64,000 nt of DNA, from assembly GCA_021769525.1 (NCBI GenBank), contig JAETSQ010000002.1, forward strand, positions 61,743 through 125,742. Reading direction: 5' to 3'. The stretch is from Oscillospiraceae bacterium. GTDB taxonomy: Bacteria; Bacillota; Clostridia; Oscillospirales; Ruminococcaceae. The notes under the pieces were generated by a model that searched no databases, was not told where the DNA came from, and saw nothing but the letters and a program-made list of their open reading frames with translations. The position numbers and the translations under genes are program-made. Below, in pieces: positions 15,120 to 23,239 of the stretch; the stretch's first letter is position 1; every line of letters begins with the position of its first letter.

Positions 15120-15670
15120 TGTCCGGCGGGGTGGGGGAGGGGTTCCCCCGCAGGGAAAAGCCTCCCTCGCCGAGGGAGGTTGGGCGTAGCCCACGTGCCC
15201 GACCGTAGGGAGGGATCCCGAAGGGCGGAGGGAGTTTTCCCGCCCAGCGGGGAAACCCCTCAGACATTTCCCTTCGGGAAATGCCAGCTCCCCTTTCAGG
15301 GGAGCCTTTGGCATAGCGGACAGCTTTGCGCTTCGCCAGGGCCTCCCCTGAAAGGGGAGGATGTCACCGAAGGTGACAGGAGGGGTTCCCCCGCAGGGAA
15401 AAGCCTCCCTCGCCGAGGGAGGTTGGGCGTAGCCCACGTGCCCGAAGGGATGCGAAGCGGCCCGTTAGGGCTGGCGGCGAAGCCGTGACGGAGGGAGTTT
15501 TCGGCGCAAGGCCTTTGTCGAAACTCCCTCAGTCAGCCTGCGGCTGACAGCTCCCTCTGGGAGGGAGCCTCCAGCCTGTCGCTCCCGCCAGGGCCTCCCC
15601 TGAAAGGGGAGGATGTCACCGAAGGTGACAGGAGGGGTTCCCCCCGCTGGGGCCAGACGGAGGGAGTCCA
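15120..15670 (+). repeat. Modular hairpin-cassette repeat region, copy 2 (multi-unit)
   Basis: The 873 bases between the S1-domain gene and the aminotransferase hold no supported gene but several repeat units. A 65-base direct repeat occurs at 15138-15202 and 15381-15445. A second unit, CCTCCCCTGAAAGGGGAGG with ATGTCACC-GAA-GGTGAC, occurs at about 15340-15391 and 15594-15645. Bases 15253-15360 match 516-623. The slot after GGGAGG is filled by different hairpins: TTGGGC-GTA-GCCCA, GTCACC-GAA-GGTGAC, or a longer chain of three hairpins at 15422-15490. GTCAGC-CTGC-GGCTGAC is seen at about 15532-15548. Confidence 0.8.
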
Positions 15671-15750
15671 CCCAAAACTCCAGGCAGTCACTTGCGCCTT
15701 TTGCCAAGGTAAGGCCGAAGGCCGTGTAGGGCGTGACACCGGCGGCACGC

Positions 15751-15798
15751 CGGACGTTCTTTTTTGCTTCTTTTTTCTCACGGGTGAGAAAAAAGAAG
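15751..15798 (+). repeat. 48-bp repeat ending in a 15-bp perfect stem, copy 2
   Basis: This block is identical to 1197-1244, with the stem 15767-15781 pairing perfectly with 15784-15798. It lies about 80 bases upstream of the aminotransferase gene, as copy 1 lies upstream of rarA. Confidence 0.75.
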
Positions 15799-15877
15799 GC
15801 GGAGCAGCGACACGCCGGCCGGGCTTGCCAGGAGGGGCCTTCTGTGTTAAACTGGAACAAAACAGGGGAAGGGAACG

Positions 15878-17011
15878 ATGGCTATGAAAATTCGGGATTT
15901 CGGCGTGGAGATCTGGATGAACGCCTACGAAAACGACTGTAAATACAATCTGGCGGAGACCTGCGTCCGGTCCCTCTCGGTGGGGGAGCTGCTGGAGCTT
16001 TCCGGCCGGCGGGAGGCCGTGCTGGAGGAGCTGGCCGCCACCCGCCTCACCTATGGGGACATCGAGGGGAGCCCCCGGCTGCGCCGGGCCGTCGCCGGGC
16101 TGTACCGGACCATTGCCCCGGAGCAGATCACCGTCACCAACGGGGCCATCGGGGCCAACGCCCTCACCATGCTCACCCTGGTGGAGCCGGGGGACCGGGT
16201 GATCTCCGTCCTGCCCACCTACCAGCAGCACTACTCCATCCCGGAGTCCATCGGGGCGCGGGTGAGCATCCTGCGGCTGCGGGAGGAAAACGGCTGGCTC
16301 CCGGACCCGGACGAGCTGCGCAGCCTGGTGAAGGCCGCCGGGGGCCGGGTGAAGCTCATGAACATCAATAACCCCAATAACCCCACCGGTTCGGTGATGG
16401 AGGAGCCGCTCCTGCGGGAGGTGGTGGAGATCGCCCGCTCCGCCGGGGCCTGGCTCCTCTGCGACGAGGTGTACCGGGGCCTCTGCCACCAGGGGGAGCC
16501 CTACACCGCCTCGGTGGCAGACCTGTACGAAAAGGGCATCTCCACCGGCAGTATGTCCAAGACCTACTCCCTGGCGGGGCTGCGCCTGGGGTGGATCGCC
16601 GGGCCGGCGGAGCTGTGGGAGCCCCTGAGCCGCCACCGGGATTACCACATCATCAGCGTGGGGCGGCTGGACGACCTGCTGGCTGCCACCGCTCTGGAGA
16701 GCCGGGAGGCCATCTCCGCCCGGAACCTGGCCATCTGCCGGGAAGGGGGGCGGCTGCTGGAGGAATTTGTGGCAACCCAGCCCCGTATCTCCTATGTGAA
16801 GCCCAAGGGGGGCACCACCGCCTTCCTCAAATATGACCTGCCTATGGAGAGCGCGGACCTTTGCCGGAGATTGCAGACAGAGACCGGGGTGATGCTCCTC
16901 CCCGGCTCCGCCCTGGACGTGGAGGGCTACCTGCGCATCGGCTACTGCAACGACCCCGCCATTACGGCGAAGGGGCTGGAGCTCTTTGACCGGTGGCTCC
17001 GGGAGCAGTGA
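15878..17011 (+). CDS. PLP-dependent aminotransferase, class I/II fold
   Basis: A 377-residue fold-type I aminotransferase. It has NNPNNPTGSVM (about residues 166-176), the aspartate motif LLCDEVYRG (about 194-202) that contacts the pyridine nitrogen, and the Schiff-base lysine K228 in GSMSKTYSLAGLRLGW. The opening KIRDFGVEIWMNAYENDCKYN is typical of a subgroup annotated simply as aminotransferase or capreomycidine-synthase-like. The amino-acid substrate cannot be read from the sequence. GGGGAAGGG precedes ATG 15878. The gene is followed after 1 base by tmcAL, so the two are probably cotranscribed. Confidence 0.9.
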   Translation: MAMKIRDFGVEIWMNAYENDCKYNLAETCVRSLSVGELLELSGRREAVLEELAATRLTYGDIEGSPRLRRAVAGLYRTIAPEQITVTNGAIGANALTMLTLVEPGDRVISVLPTYQQHYSIPESIGARVSILRLREENGWLPDPDELRSLVKAAGGRVKLMNINNPNNPTGSVMEEPLLREVVEIARSAGAWLLCDEVYRGLCHQGEPYTASVADLYEKGISTGSMSKTYSLAGLRLGWIAGPAELWEPLSRHRDYHIISVGRLDDLLAATALESREAISARNLAICREGGRLLEEFVATQPRISYVKPKGGTTAFLKYDLPMESADLCRRLQTETGVMLLPGSALDVEGYLRIGYCNDPAITAKGLELFDRWLREQ

Positions 17012-17012
17012 T

Positions 17013-18224
17013 ATGAAGGTCGCCGCCGTCGTCGCCGAGTACAACCCCTACCACAACGGCCACCGGCTGCTGGTCCGGGCGGCCCGCGCCGCCGGGGCGG
17101 AGGCGGTGGTTGCCGTGATGGGGGGGAACTGGCTCCAGCGGGGGGAGCCCGCCCTCTTCCCCAAGGGGGTGCGGGCTAAGGCCGCCCTCACCTGCGGGGT
17201 GGACCTGGTGCTGGAGCTCCCCCTCCCCTACGCCGCCGCCACCGCGGAGCGGTTCGCCTGGGGGGCGGTATTTACTTTAGCCGCCCTGGGGTGTGTGGAC
17301 ACCCTGGCCTTTGGCAGCGAATGCGGGGACCTCGCCCTGCTGGAGCGGTGCGCCGCCGCCCTGGCGGATCCCCGGCTGGATGAGGAGCTCCGCCGCCGGA
17401 TGGCCTCCGGGCTCCCCTACGCCGCCGCCCGGCAGCAGGGGGTGGAGGCCCTCTATGGCCCGGAGACCGCGGCCCCCCTCTCCCGCCCCAACGACACTTT
17501 GGCGGTGCAGTACCTGGCGGCGCTGGCGCAGATAGGAGGGAACATACGGCCCTTCACTGTTCCCCGCCGGGGGGCGGGGCACGACAGCGCCGCCCCCTGC
17601 CCAGGGGACGAAGAAGATCCCCCCACCGCCTCCGCCTCCTGGCTGCGGCAGCGCCTGATGGCGGGGGAGTGGGCGGCGGCGGAGCCTTACCTCCCCGCCC
17701 CGGCCTGGGAGCTGTACCGGGAGGCGATGGAGGCGGGCCGGTGGGCGGACCCCGCCCGGCTGGAGCTGCCCCTGCTGGCGGTGCTGCGGCGGATGTCCCA
17801 GGAGGACTTCGCCGCCCTGCCGGACCTCTCCGAGGGGCTGGAGCACCGGCTGTGGACAGCGGCGCGCCGGGGGAGGAGCCTCCGGGAGGTGCTGGAGCTG
17901 GCTAAGACCCGGCGGTACACCCATGCCCGGCTGCGGAGGATCCTCCTGGCGGCCTATTTGGGGATCCCGGCGGGGGCCTGCCGGGAGGCGCCCCCCTACA
18001 TCCGGGTGCTGGGGATGAACGCCGCGGGGGCGGAGGTGCTGTCCGGGGCCAAGGGGCGGGCCGCCCTGCCGGTCTCCCATTCTCTGGCCCGCCTGGAGCG
18101 GCTGGGGGGCAGGGCTGCGGCCTTCGCCGCCCTGGAGGCGCGGGCCACCGACCTCTACGGACTGCTCTGCCCGGAGGTGCCGCCCTGCGGCACGGATTAT
18201 ACGAATAGTATTATAGTACTGTGA
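17013..18224 (+). CDS. tmcAL: tRNA(Met) cytidine acetate ligase (TmcAL)
   Basis: A 403-residue nucleotidyltransferase-fold enzyme that activates acetate as acetyl-AMP and transfers it to the wobble cytidine of elongator tRNA-Met. The N-terminus VVAEYNPYHNGH has the HxGH-type motif (H14-H17). VMGGNWLQRGEPALF is the second family landmark. LSRPNDTLAVQYLAAL (residues about 160-175) and RRGAGHDS are also typical. Length is normal. The start ATG 17013 lies 2 bases after the aminotransferase stop, with a ribosome binding site in the end of that gene. The sequence is extremely Gly/Ala/Pro rich, in line with the GC bias of the window. Confidence 0.92.
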   Translation: MKVAAVVAEYNPYHNGHRLLVRAARAAGAEAVVAVMGGNWLQRGEPALFPKGVRAKAALTCGVDLVLELPLPYAAATAERFAWGAVFTLAALGCVDTLAFGSECGDLALLERCAAALADPRLDEELRRRMASGLPYAAARQQGVEALYGPETAAPLSRPNDTLAVQYLAALAQIGGNIRPFTVPRRGAGHDSAAPCPGDEEDPPTASASWLRQRLMAGEWAAAEPYLPAPAWELYREAMEAGRWADPARLELPLLAVLRRMSQEDFAALPDLSEGLEHRLWTAARRGRSLREVLELAKTRRYTHARLRRILLAAYLGIPAGACREAPPYIRVLGMNAAGAEVLSGAKGRAALPVSHSLARLERLGGRAAAFAALEARATDLYGLLCPEVPPCGTDYTNSIIVL

Positions 18225-18356
18225 TTATCCGCGAAAAAGGGGACAACTCTGTGAAAGAAAGCCTTTTTTCAAGATTTGTTCTTCGTTTTTTCATTCTTTT
18301 CTGGTAAAATAGAAGGAGAATATTTGACAACGTTATGAAAGGGAGGCGTATCCTCT

Positions 18357-19052
18357 ATGTCCATGGGGAAGATCATGGTTGCCGATGACGATTCCAACAT
18401 CTGTGAGCTGCTGCGGCTCTACCTGGAGAAGGAGGGCTTTACCGTGACCCTGGCCCACGACGGGGAGGCGGCGGTGGAGCAGTTCTTTGCCGATACCCCG
18501 GACCTGGTGCTGCTGGACATTATGATGCCCAAGCTGGACGGCTGGCAGGTCTGCCGGGAGATCCGCAAAAAGTCCAACACCCCCATCATCATGCTCACCG
18601 CCAAGGGGGAGACCTTCGATAAGGTGCTGGGCCTGGAGCTGGGGGCGGATGACTACGTGGTGAAGCCCTTTGACACCAAGGAGATCGTGGCCCGCATCAA
18701 GGCGGTGCTCCGGCGCAGCGCCGCCTCCGGCAGCCCCGCCGCCGAGGTGAAGGAGGTCTCCTACGACAAGCTGGCGGTGAATATGACCCGGTACGAGCTG
18801 AAGGTGGACGGCAAGGTGGTGGATACCCCCCCCAAGGAGCTGGAGCTCCTCTTCCACCTGGCCAGCAACCCCAACCGGGTGTACACCCGCGACCAGCTGC
18901 TGGACGAGGTTTGGGGCTTTGAGTACTACGGGGACAGCCGGACGGTGGATGTGCACATCAAGCGCCTGCGGGAGAAGCTGGAAGGGGTCTCCGACCAGTG
19001 GAGCCTCAAGACCGTCTGGGGCGTGGGCTACAAGTTCGAGCTGAAGGAATAA
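18357..19052 (+). CDS. OmpR/PhoB-family response regulator
   Basis: A 231-residue regulator with a receiver domain (residues 1-120; VADDD acidic pocket, phosphoacceptor D54 in LLDIMMPKLDG, K105 in VKPFD). A C-terminal winged-helix domain (about 130-228) has LLFHLASNPNRVYTRDQLLDEVWG and SRTVDVHIKRLREKL. AGGGAGG lies before ATG 18357; an in-frame ATG at 18363 is possible. The kinase gene starts 13 bases after the stop and an HtrA protease follows. This order suggests an envelope-stress or cell-wall system of the CssRS/WalRK kind. The signal cannot be assigned. Confidence 0.93.
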   Translation: MSMGKIMVADDDSNICELLRLYLEKEGFTVTLAHDGEAAVEQFFADTPDLVLLDIMMPKLDGWQVCREIRKKSNTPIIMLTAKGETFDKVLGLELGADDYVVKPFDTKEIVARIKAVLRRSAASGSPAAEVKEVSYDKLAVNMTRYELKVDGKVVDTPPKELELLFHLASNPNRVYTRDQLLDEVWGFEYYGDSRTVDVHIKRLREKLEGVSDQWSLKTVWGVGYKFELKE

Positions 19053-19065
19053 GGAGGCGCGCCCC

Positions 19066-20604
19066 GTGCGCAAGACACTGTTCAGCAAATACTTTTACAT
19101 CTGCTCCTCCATCATCCTTATCAGTACTACCTTCCTGGGGGTGGTGCTGCTGGTCTTTTCGGTCCAGTACTTTAAGGATGACCAGTATAAGCAGCTGGCG
19201 CGCAACGTCAAGCAGTCGGTGGTCCTCACCAACCTGAACTACAGCGCCAACGGCTACCAATATGTGGACCCCGCCTACCTCCAGCCCTTTTACCAGCTCC
19301 AGGGCCAGGCCATCGATGCGGACATCTTCCTGGTGGACCTGGAGGGGCGGACCCTCCTGTGCTCCAACACCACCTCCTGCACCCACACCGACCACCTCAT
19401 CCCCGCCGGGGTGATGGAACGGCTGAAGACCGGGGGGGACTACCGGGAGACCGGCCGGCTGGGGGGCATCTACAAGACCTCCTACTATACGGTGGCCATG
19501 CCGGTGGTGGGCGGGGATGACCAGATGGTGGGGGCGGTGTTCGCCTCCACCTCCTCGGCGGCTCTCTCCCTCTTCCTGGTGGACATCTTCCAGATGTATG
19601 TCATCAGCGCCGCTCTGGTGATGCTCTTCGCCTTTATCGTCATCTACTTTGTCACCTCCAACATGGTGCGGCCCCTCCAGGAGATGCTGGCCGCCACCCA
19701 GAGCTTTTCCAAGGGGGAGTTCTCCATCCGGGTGCCGGTGGAGGGGGACGACGAGATCGCCATGCTGGCGGCGGCCTTCAACTCCATGGCCTCCTCCCTG
19801 GCGGTGATGGAGTCCACCCGCCGCAGCTTTACCGCTAATGTCTCCCATGAGCTGAAGACCCCCATGACCACCATCGGGGGATTCATCGACGGCATCCTGG
19901 ACGGCACCATCCCCCCGGAAAAGCAGGGGTACTACCTGCGCATCGTCTCCGGGGAGGTGCAGCGCCTCTCCCGGATGGTGCAGTCGATGCTGGCCATCGC
20001 CCGCATCGAGGCCGGGGAGCTGACCATCTCCCCGGTGCCGGTGGAGATCACCGACATCGTCACCCGCACCGTCTTCACCTTCGAGCAGCGCATCGAGGAA
20101 AAGCAGATCGAGGTGCGGGGGCTGGACGCCGAAAAGCACCTGGTGGAGGCGGATGCCGACCTGATCCATCAGGTGGTCTACAACCTGGTGGATAACGCCG
20201 TCAAGTTTGTGGAGCAGGGGGGATACCTGGAATTTGGCTACCGCACCGAGGGGAACATGACCTTTGTCAGCGTCAAAAACTCCGGCGCGGGGGTGGCCCC
20301 GGAGGAGATCCCCAAGCTCTTTGACCGTTTCTACAAGAGCGATAAATCCCGCAGCCTGGATAAAAACGGGGTGGGGCTGGGCCTTTCCATCGTCAAGACC
20401 ATTATGAACCTGCACAACGGGGATATTTACATCCGCAGCGAGCCGGGGCAGTACACCGAGTTCGTTTTCAGCCTGCCCACCTCGGCGCAGAAGAAGAGCC
20501 TCTTCCGCAAGCACGAAAAGCCAAAGGAAGAGCGGCCAAAGTCCCTAAAGGACGGCGCGGACAGCGGGCAGCCGGGGGGCGCGAACCCGGACCGGAGCCT
20601 GTAA
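19066..20604 (+). CDS. Sensor histidine kinase with HAMP domain
   Basis: A 512-residue membrane kinase. The first transmembrane helix is at about residues 12-36. The extracellular sensor domain spans about 37-180 and contains two cysteines (CSNTTSC). The second helix is at about 185-207, followed by HAMP (about 205-260). The HisKA domain has H261 in NVSHELKTPMTT. HATPase_c has the N box NLVDNAVKF, LFDRFYKSDKSRS and GVGLGLSIVK. The start is GTG 19066, with AAGGAGG just upstream. The C-terminal about 40 residues are charged and probably disordered. The partner is the preceding response regulator. Confidence 0.94.
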   Translation: MRKTLFSKYFYICSSIILISTTFLGVVLLVFSVQYFKDDQYKQLARNVKQSVVLTNLNYSANGYQYVDPAYLQPFYQLQGQAIDADIFLVDLEGRTLLCSNTTSCTHTDHLIPAGVMERLKTGGDYRETGRLGGIYKTSYYTVAMPVVGGDDQMVGAVFASTSSAALSLFLVDIFQMYVISAALVMLFAFIVIYFVTSNMVRPLQEMLAATQSFSKGEFSIRVPVEGDDEIAMLAAAFNSMASSLAVMESTRRSFTANVSHELKTPMTTIGGFIDGILDGTIPPEKQGYYLRIVSGEVQRLSRMVQSMLAIARIEAGELTISPVPVEITDIVTRTVFTFEQRIEEKQIEVRGLDAEKHLVEADADLIHQVVYNLVDNAVKFVEQGGYLEFGYRTEGNMTFVSVKNSGAGVAPEEIPKLFDRFYKSDKSRSLDKNGVGLGLSIVKTIMNLHNGDIYIRSEPGQYTEFVFSLPTSAQKKSLFRKHEKPKEERPKSLKDGADSGQPGGANPDRSL

Positions 20605-20665
20605 AGGCGGTGTGCATTACCCATTCCCGGACCGGGAGATACAGCAGTATAAGGGGGAAGCGAAG

Positions 20666-22393
20666 ATGAACGAAGAACTGGGAAGAAGGGACCTGGAGCC
20701 GGAGGAAGGCCGCGCTCCGGAAGAAACGGCGGCGGAGGCTCTCCCTGGAGAGAATGCCCCCCAGGGGGAGGGGACCGCTGCAAAGGCAGAGCCCCCCCGG
20801 CCGGAGGAGACCGCGGCGGAGCCCGCCCCGCTGGCCGGCCCGTCCTTTTCGGCGGGGAGCGCGCCGCCGCAGCCGGACGCCCCCGCGCCCCGGCAGCCGT
20901 CTTATTACCAGGGGAATGGCTACTACGCTCCACCCCAGCAGCCCTATTACCCGCCGCAGCCGGGCCCCGGAGGCCCTTACACCACCGGGTGGCAGCAGCC
21001 CCCCTATCCCCAGGGGCAGCCCTACGGCGGCGCCCCAGGCTGGCAGCAGCCCAGGAACGGCCCCTACACCACCGGCTGGCAGCCGCCGCCCCGGCAGTCC
21101 TGGCCCGCCCAGGGGGGATACGACCCCGCCGGCGGCTGGAATCCCCAGCCGTCCTATCAGCCGCCGCGGCAGCAGTACCAGCCCCAGAACCCCACCCCCG
21201 GCCGGTGGGAGCAGCCCGCCGCCGCGGCCCCTTCCGCCGCCCCGCCTAAGAAGAAAAAGCGCCGGGTGCTGCGGGTCCTCCTGGCCCTCCTGCTGATCCT
21301 CATCGGCCTGGCGGTGCTGGGAGCGGCCGGGTACGGCATCTACGCCGCCGTCAGCGGGGAGAACCCCCTGGGAGGGGACCGCACCGAGGTGACCACCCCC
21401 GGCGGCCTGCCGGACGTGGGCCTCAACGATAAGCCGGAAAATGCCAAGGACGATTACAGCGGCGCGGTTGCCGGAAGCCTTTCCAACACAGAGATTTTCC
21501 AGAAGGTTTCCCCTTCGGTGGTGGCGATTATTGCCCGCAGCGGCGCCAGCGTCTACGGCGGACAAAGCCAGGGCACCGGCATCATCATGTCGGAGGACGG
21601 GTACATCATCACCAACGCCCATCTGGTCACCGACCGGGATAACTTTGAGGTGATTCTTACCGACGGGGAATCCCACCGGGCGGAGGTGGTGGGGAGCGAC
21701 CGCAACAACGACCTGGCGGTGCTGAAGGTGAACGCCACCGGCCTTACCGCCGCGGAGTTTGGCAACAGCGACCAGACCGAGGTGGGGGAGCGGGTCTGTG
21801 TCATCGGCAACCCCGGCGGCCTGCGGTTCCAGAACAGCCTGACGGTGGGGTACGTTTCCGCCCTCAACCGCGCGGTGTACATCGGTAATTATACCATCAA
21901 CTGCATCCAGACCGACGCCGCCATCAACCCCGGCAATTCCGGCGGGCCCCTCATCAATGCCTACGGCCAGGTCATCGGCATCAGCTCCGCCAAGATCGCC
22001 CTGGAGGAATACGAGGGCATCTGCTTTGCCATCCCTATTAGCGAGGCCATGCCCATCCTCCAGCAGCTCATCAGCGACGGCAAGGTCACCGGCCGGGCTA
22101 TGCTGGGCATCACTGCCACCCCGGTGAAGGCCACCGAGGCGGAGTTTTACGAGATCCCCCTGGGTCTGTGGGTGAAAGGGGTCACCCCCGGTTCGGACAT
22201 CGCCCGCAAGGGGGTTCGGGAGGGGGACATCATCACCCACCTGGCAGGCCAGCCCATCTATACCCTGGATGCCTGCGCCGGCGTCCTGCGGGACTACGCC
22301 CCCGGTGACACCATCCAGGTCACCGTCTTCCGCCGGGAAGGCAGCATAACCGATAATACCTTTACAGTGGATGTGATTCTGGAGGCCTCCTGA
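20666..22393 (+). CDS. HtrA/DegP-like S1C serine protease with PDZ domain
   Basis: A 575-residue membrane-anchored protease. Residues 1-190 are cytoplasmic and Pro/Gln/Gly/Tyr-rich with repeated PYTTGWQ-type units, an unusually long disordered leader. A basic stop (KKKKRR) and one transmembrane helix follow (about 200-222). The trypsin-like domain has the triad H319 (ITNAHLV), D349 (NNDLAVL) and S425 (GNSGGPL). A PDZ domain fills about 475-570, with GLWVKGVTPGSDIARKGVREGD. The protease faces outward and would degrade or refold damaged exported proteins. It probably belongs to the regulon of the preceding two-component system, 61 bases upstream. Confidence 0.94.
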   Translation: MNEELGRRDLEPEEGRAPEETAAEALPGENAPQGEGTAAKAEPPRPEETAAEPAPLAGPSFSAGSAPPQPDAPAPRQPSYYQGNGYYAPPQQPYYPPQPGPGGPYTTGWQQPPYPQGQPYGGAPGWQQPRNGPYTTGWQPPPRQSWPAQGGYDPAGGWNPQPSYQPPRQQYQPQNPTPGRWEQPAAAAPSAAPPKKKKRRVLRVLLALLLILIGLAVLGAAGYGIYAAVSGENPLGGDRTEVTTPGGLPDVGLNDKPENAKDDYSGAVAGSLSNTEIFQKVSPSVVAIIARSGASVYGGQSQGTGIIMSEDGYIITNAHLVTDRDNFEVILTDGESHRAEVVGSDRNNDLAVLKVNATGLTAAEFGNSDQTEVGERVCVIGNPGGLRFQNSLTVGYVSALNRAVYIGNYTINCIQTDAAINPGNSGGPLINAYGQVIGISSAKIALEEYEGICFAIPISEAMPILQQLISDGKVTGRAMLGITATPVKATEAEFYEIPLGLWVKGVTPGSDIARKGVREGDIITHLAGQPIYTLDACAGVLRDYAPGDTIQVTVFRREGSITDNTFTVDVILEAS

Positions 22394-22413
22394 CAAATTA
22401 GACAAAACAAAAG

Positions 22414-22438
22414 AACCGGGGATGCCCCCGGTTTTTTT
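22414..22438 (+). terminator. Terminator after the HtrA gene
   Basis: AACCGGGG-ATG-CCCCCGGTT is followed by a T-run. Confidence 0.88.
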
Positions 22439-22451
22439 GCACCTTTTTTGA

Positions 22452-22480
22452 TTGCATATCAGTCGCAAATCTGGTAGAAT
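22452..22480 (+). promoter_or_regulatory. Promoter of the DUF4160/DUF2442 module
   Basis: TTGCAT (22452-22457) and TAGAAT (22475-22480) are 17 bases apart, 25 bases before the ATG at 22506. Confidence 0.55.
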
Positions 22481-22505
22481 AAAAACAAAAGGCGGGGTGT
22501 TTTGT

Positions 22506-22778
22506 ATGCCGGTGTTGAGCGTATTTTTCGGAATTATCGTCCGTATGTACCGTGAGGAAGGCGGCAAGCACAATGTGCCGCATATCCACGCTGAGTATTC
22601 AGGCGAAGAGATCGTGGTGGCTCTGGACGGGACGATCCTGGAAGGCGAGAAGGATTTTCCGAGAAACAAGCGTAAGATGTTGGAGGTCTGGATGGAGATA
22701 CATCGTGAAGACCTCGAAGCGAACTGGAAGCTGCTGTCCAACGGCGAGCAGTTCTTCCGCATCGACCCGTTGAAGTAA
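22506..22778 (+). CDS. DUF4160 domain-containing protein
   Basis: A 90-residue protein with the family pattern VFFGIIVRMY followed by HNVPHIHAEYSGEE and LEVWMEIHREDLEANW. DUF4160 proteins are small, usually paired with DUF2442 proteins, and suspected to form toxin-antitoxin-like modules; no activity is proven to my knowledge. The conserved PHIHA histidines could bind metal. The gene uses fewer GC-rich codons than its neighbours, which hints at separate acquisition. A second copy of the same pair is at 46424-47002 (minus strand). Confidence 0.9.
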   Translation: MPVLSVFFGIIVRMYREEGGKHNVPHIHAEYSGEEIVVALDGTILEGEKDFPRNKRKMLEVWMEIHREDLEANWKLLSNGEQFFRIDPLK

Positions 22779-22792
22779 GGGAGGTATCGCTT

Positions 22793-23038
22793 ATGTTGCA
22801 GCCGAGACTGGTAAATGTGGAGCCGATAAGCCATTTGAAGCTCAGGCTCACATACGAGACCGGCGAGGTCAGGCTGTTTGACGTTTCCCCGTATGCCAAC
22901 GGTTCGTGGTTTGGGGAGCTGAGGGAGGATGCCTACTTCCGGACGGTGCGTATGCTGCCGGACGGAACGGGCATTGAATGGAACAACGGGCAGGACATCG
23001 CACCGCATGAGCTGTATGAGTGTAGTGTTCCTGCGTAA
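22793..23038 (+). CDS. DUF2442 domain-containing protein
   Basis: An 81-residue protein with RLTYETGEVRLFDVSPY (about residues 21-37) and a C-terminal GIEWNNGQDIAPHELYE, the DUF2442 pattern. It follows the DUF4160 gene by 14 bases behind GGGAGG, and a terminator lies just downstream, so the two form a self-contained bicistronic unit. The family is thought to act with DUF4160. The biochemical role is unknown. Confidence 0.88.
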   Translation: MLQPRLVNVEPISHLKLRLTYETGEVRLFDVSPYANGSWFGELREDAYFRTVRMLPDGTGIEWNNGQDIAPHELYECSVPA

Positions 23039-23047
23039 CAAGCCCCC

Positions 23048-23074
23048 AAAAGGCCTCCCACACGGGCCTTTTTT
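23048..23074 (+). terminator. Terminator after the DUF4160/DUF2442 module
   Basis: AAAAGGCC pairs with GGCCTTTT around a 9-base loop and is followed by T residues. Confidence 0.75.
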
Positions 23075-23239
23075 GCTGAGACGATACTTTTCCCATCCGA
23101 AGGCGTTGAACAGCATCCTGCGGCTCTCAGGGGCTTTTAAGGGCTGATCCCGGCACTTTTCACGGGAGCTTGCCAGGGTGGTATCTGGTCTCCTGTGGTC
23201 ATTAAAGGCGAAATATGTCGAAAAAAGGGGAGAGACATC

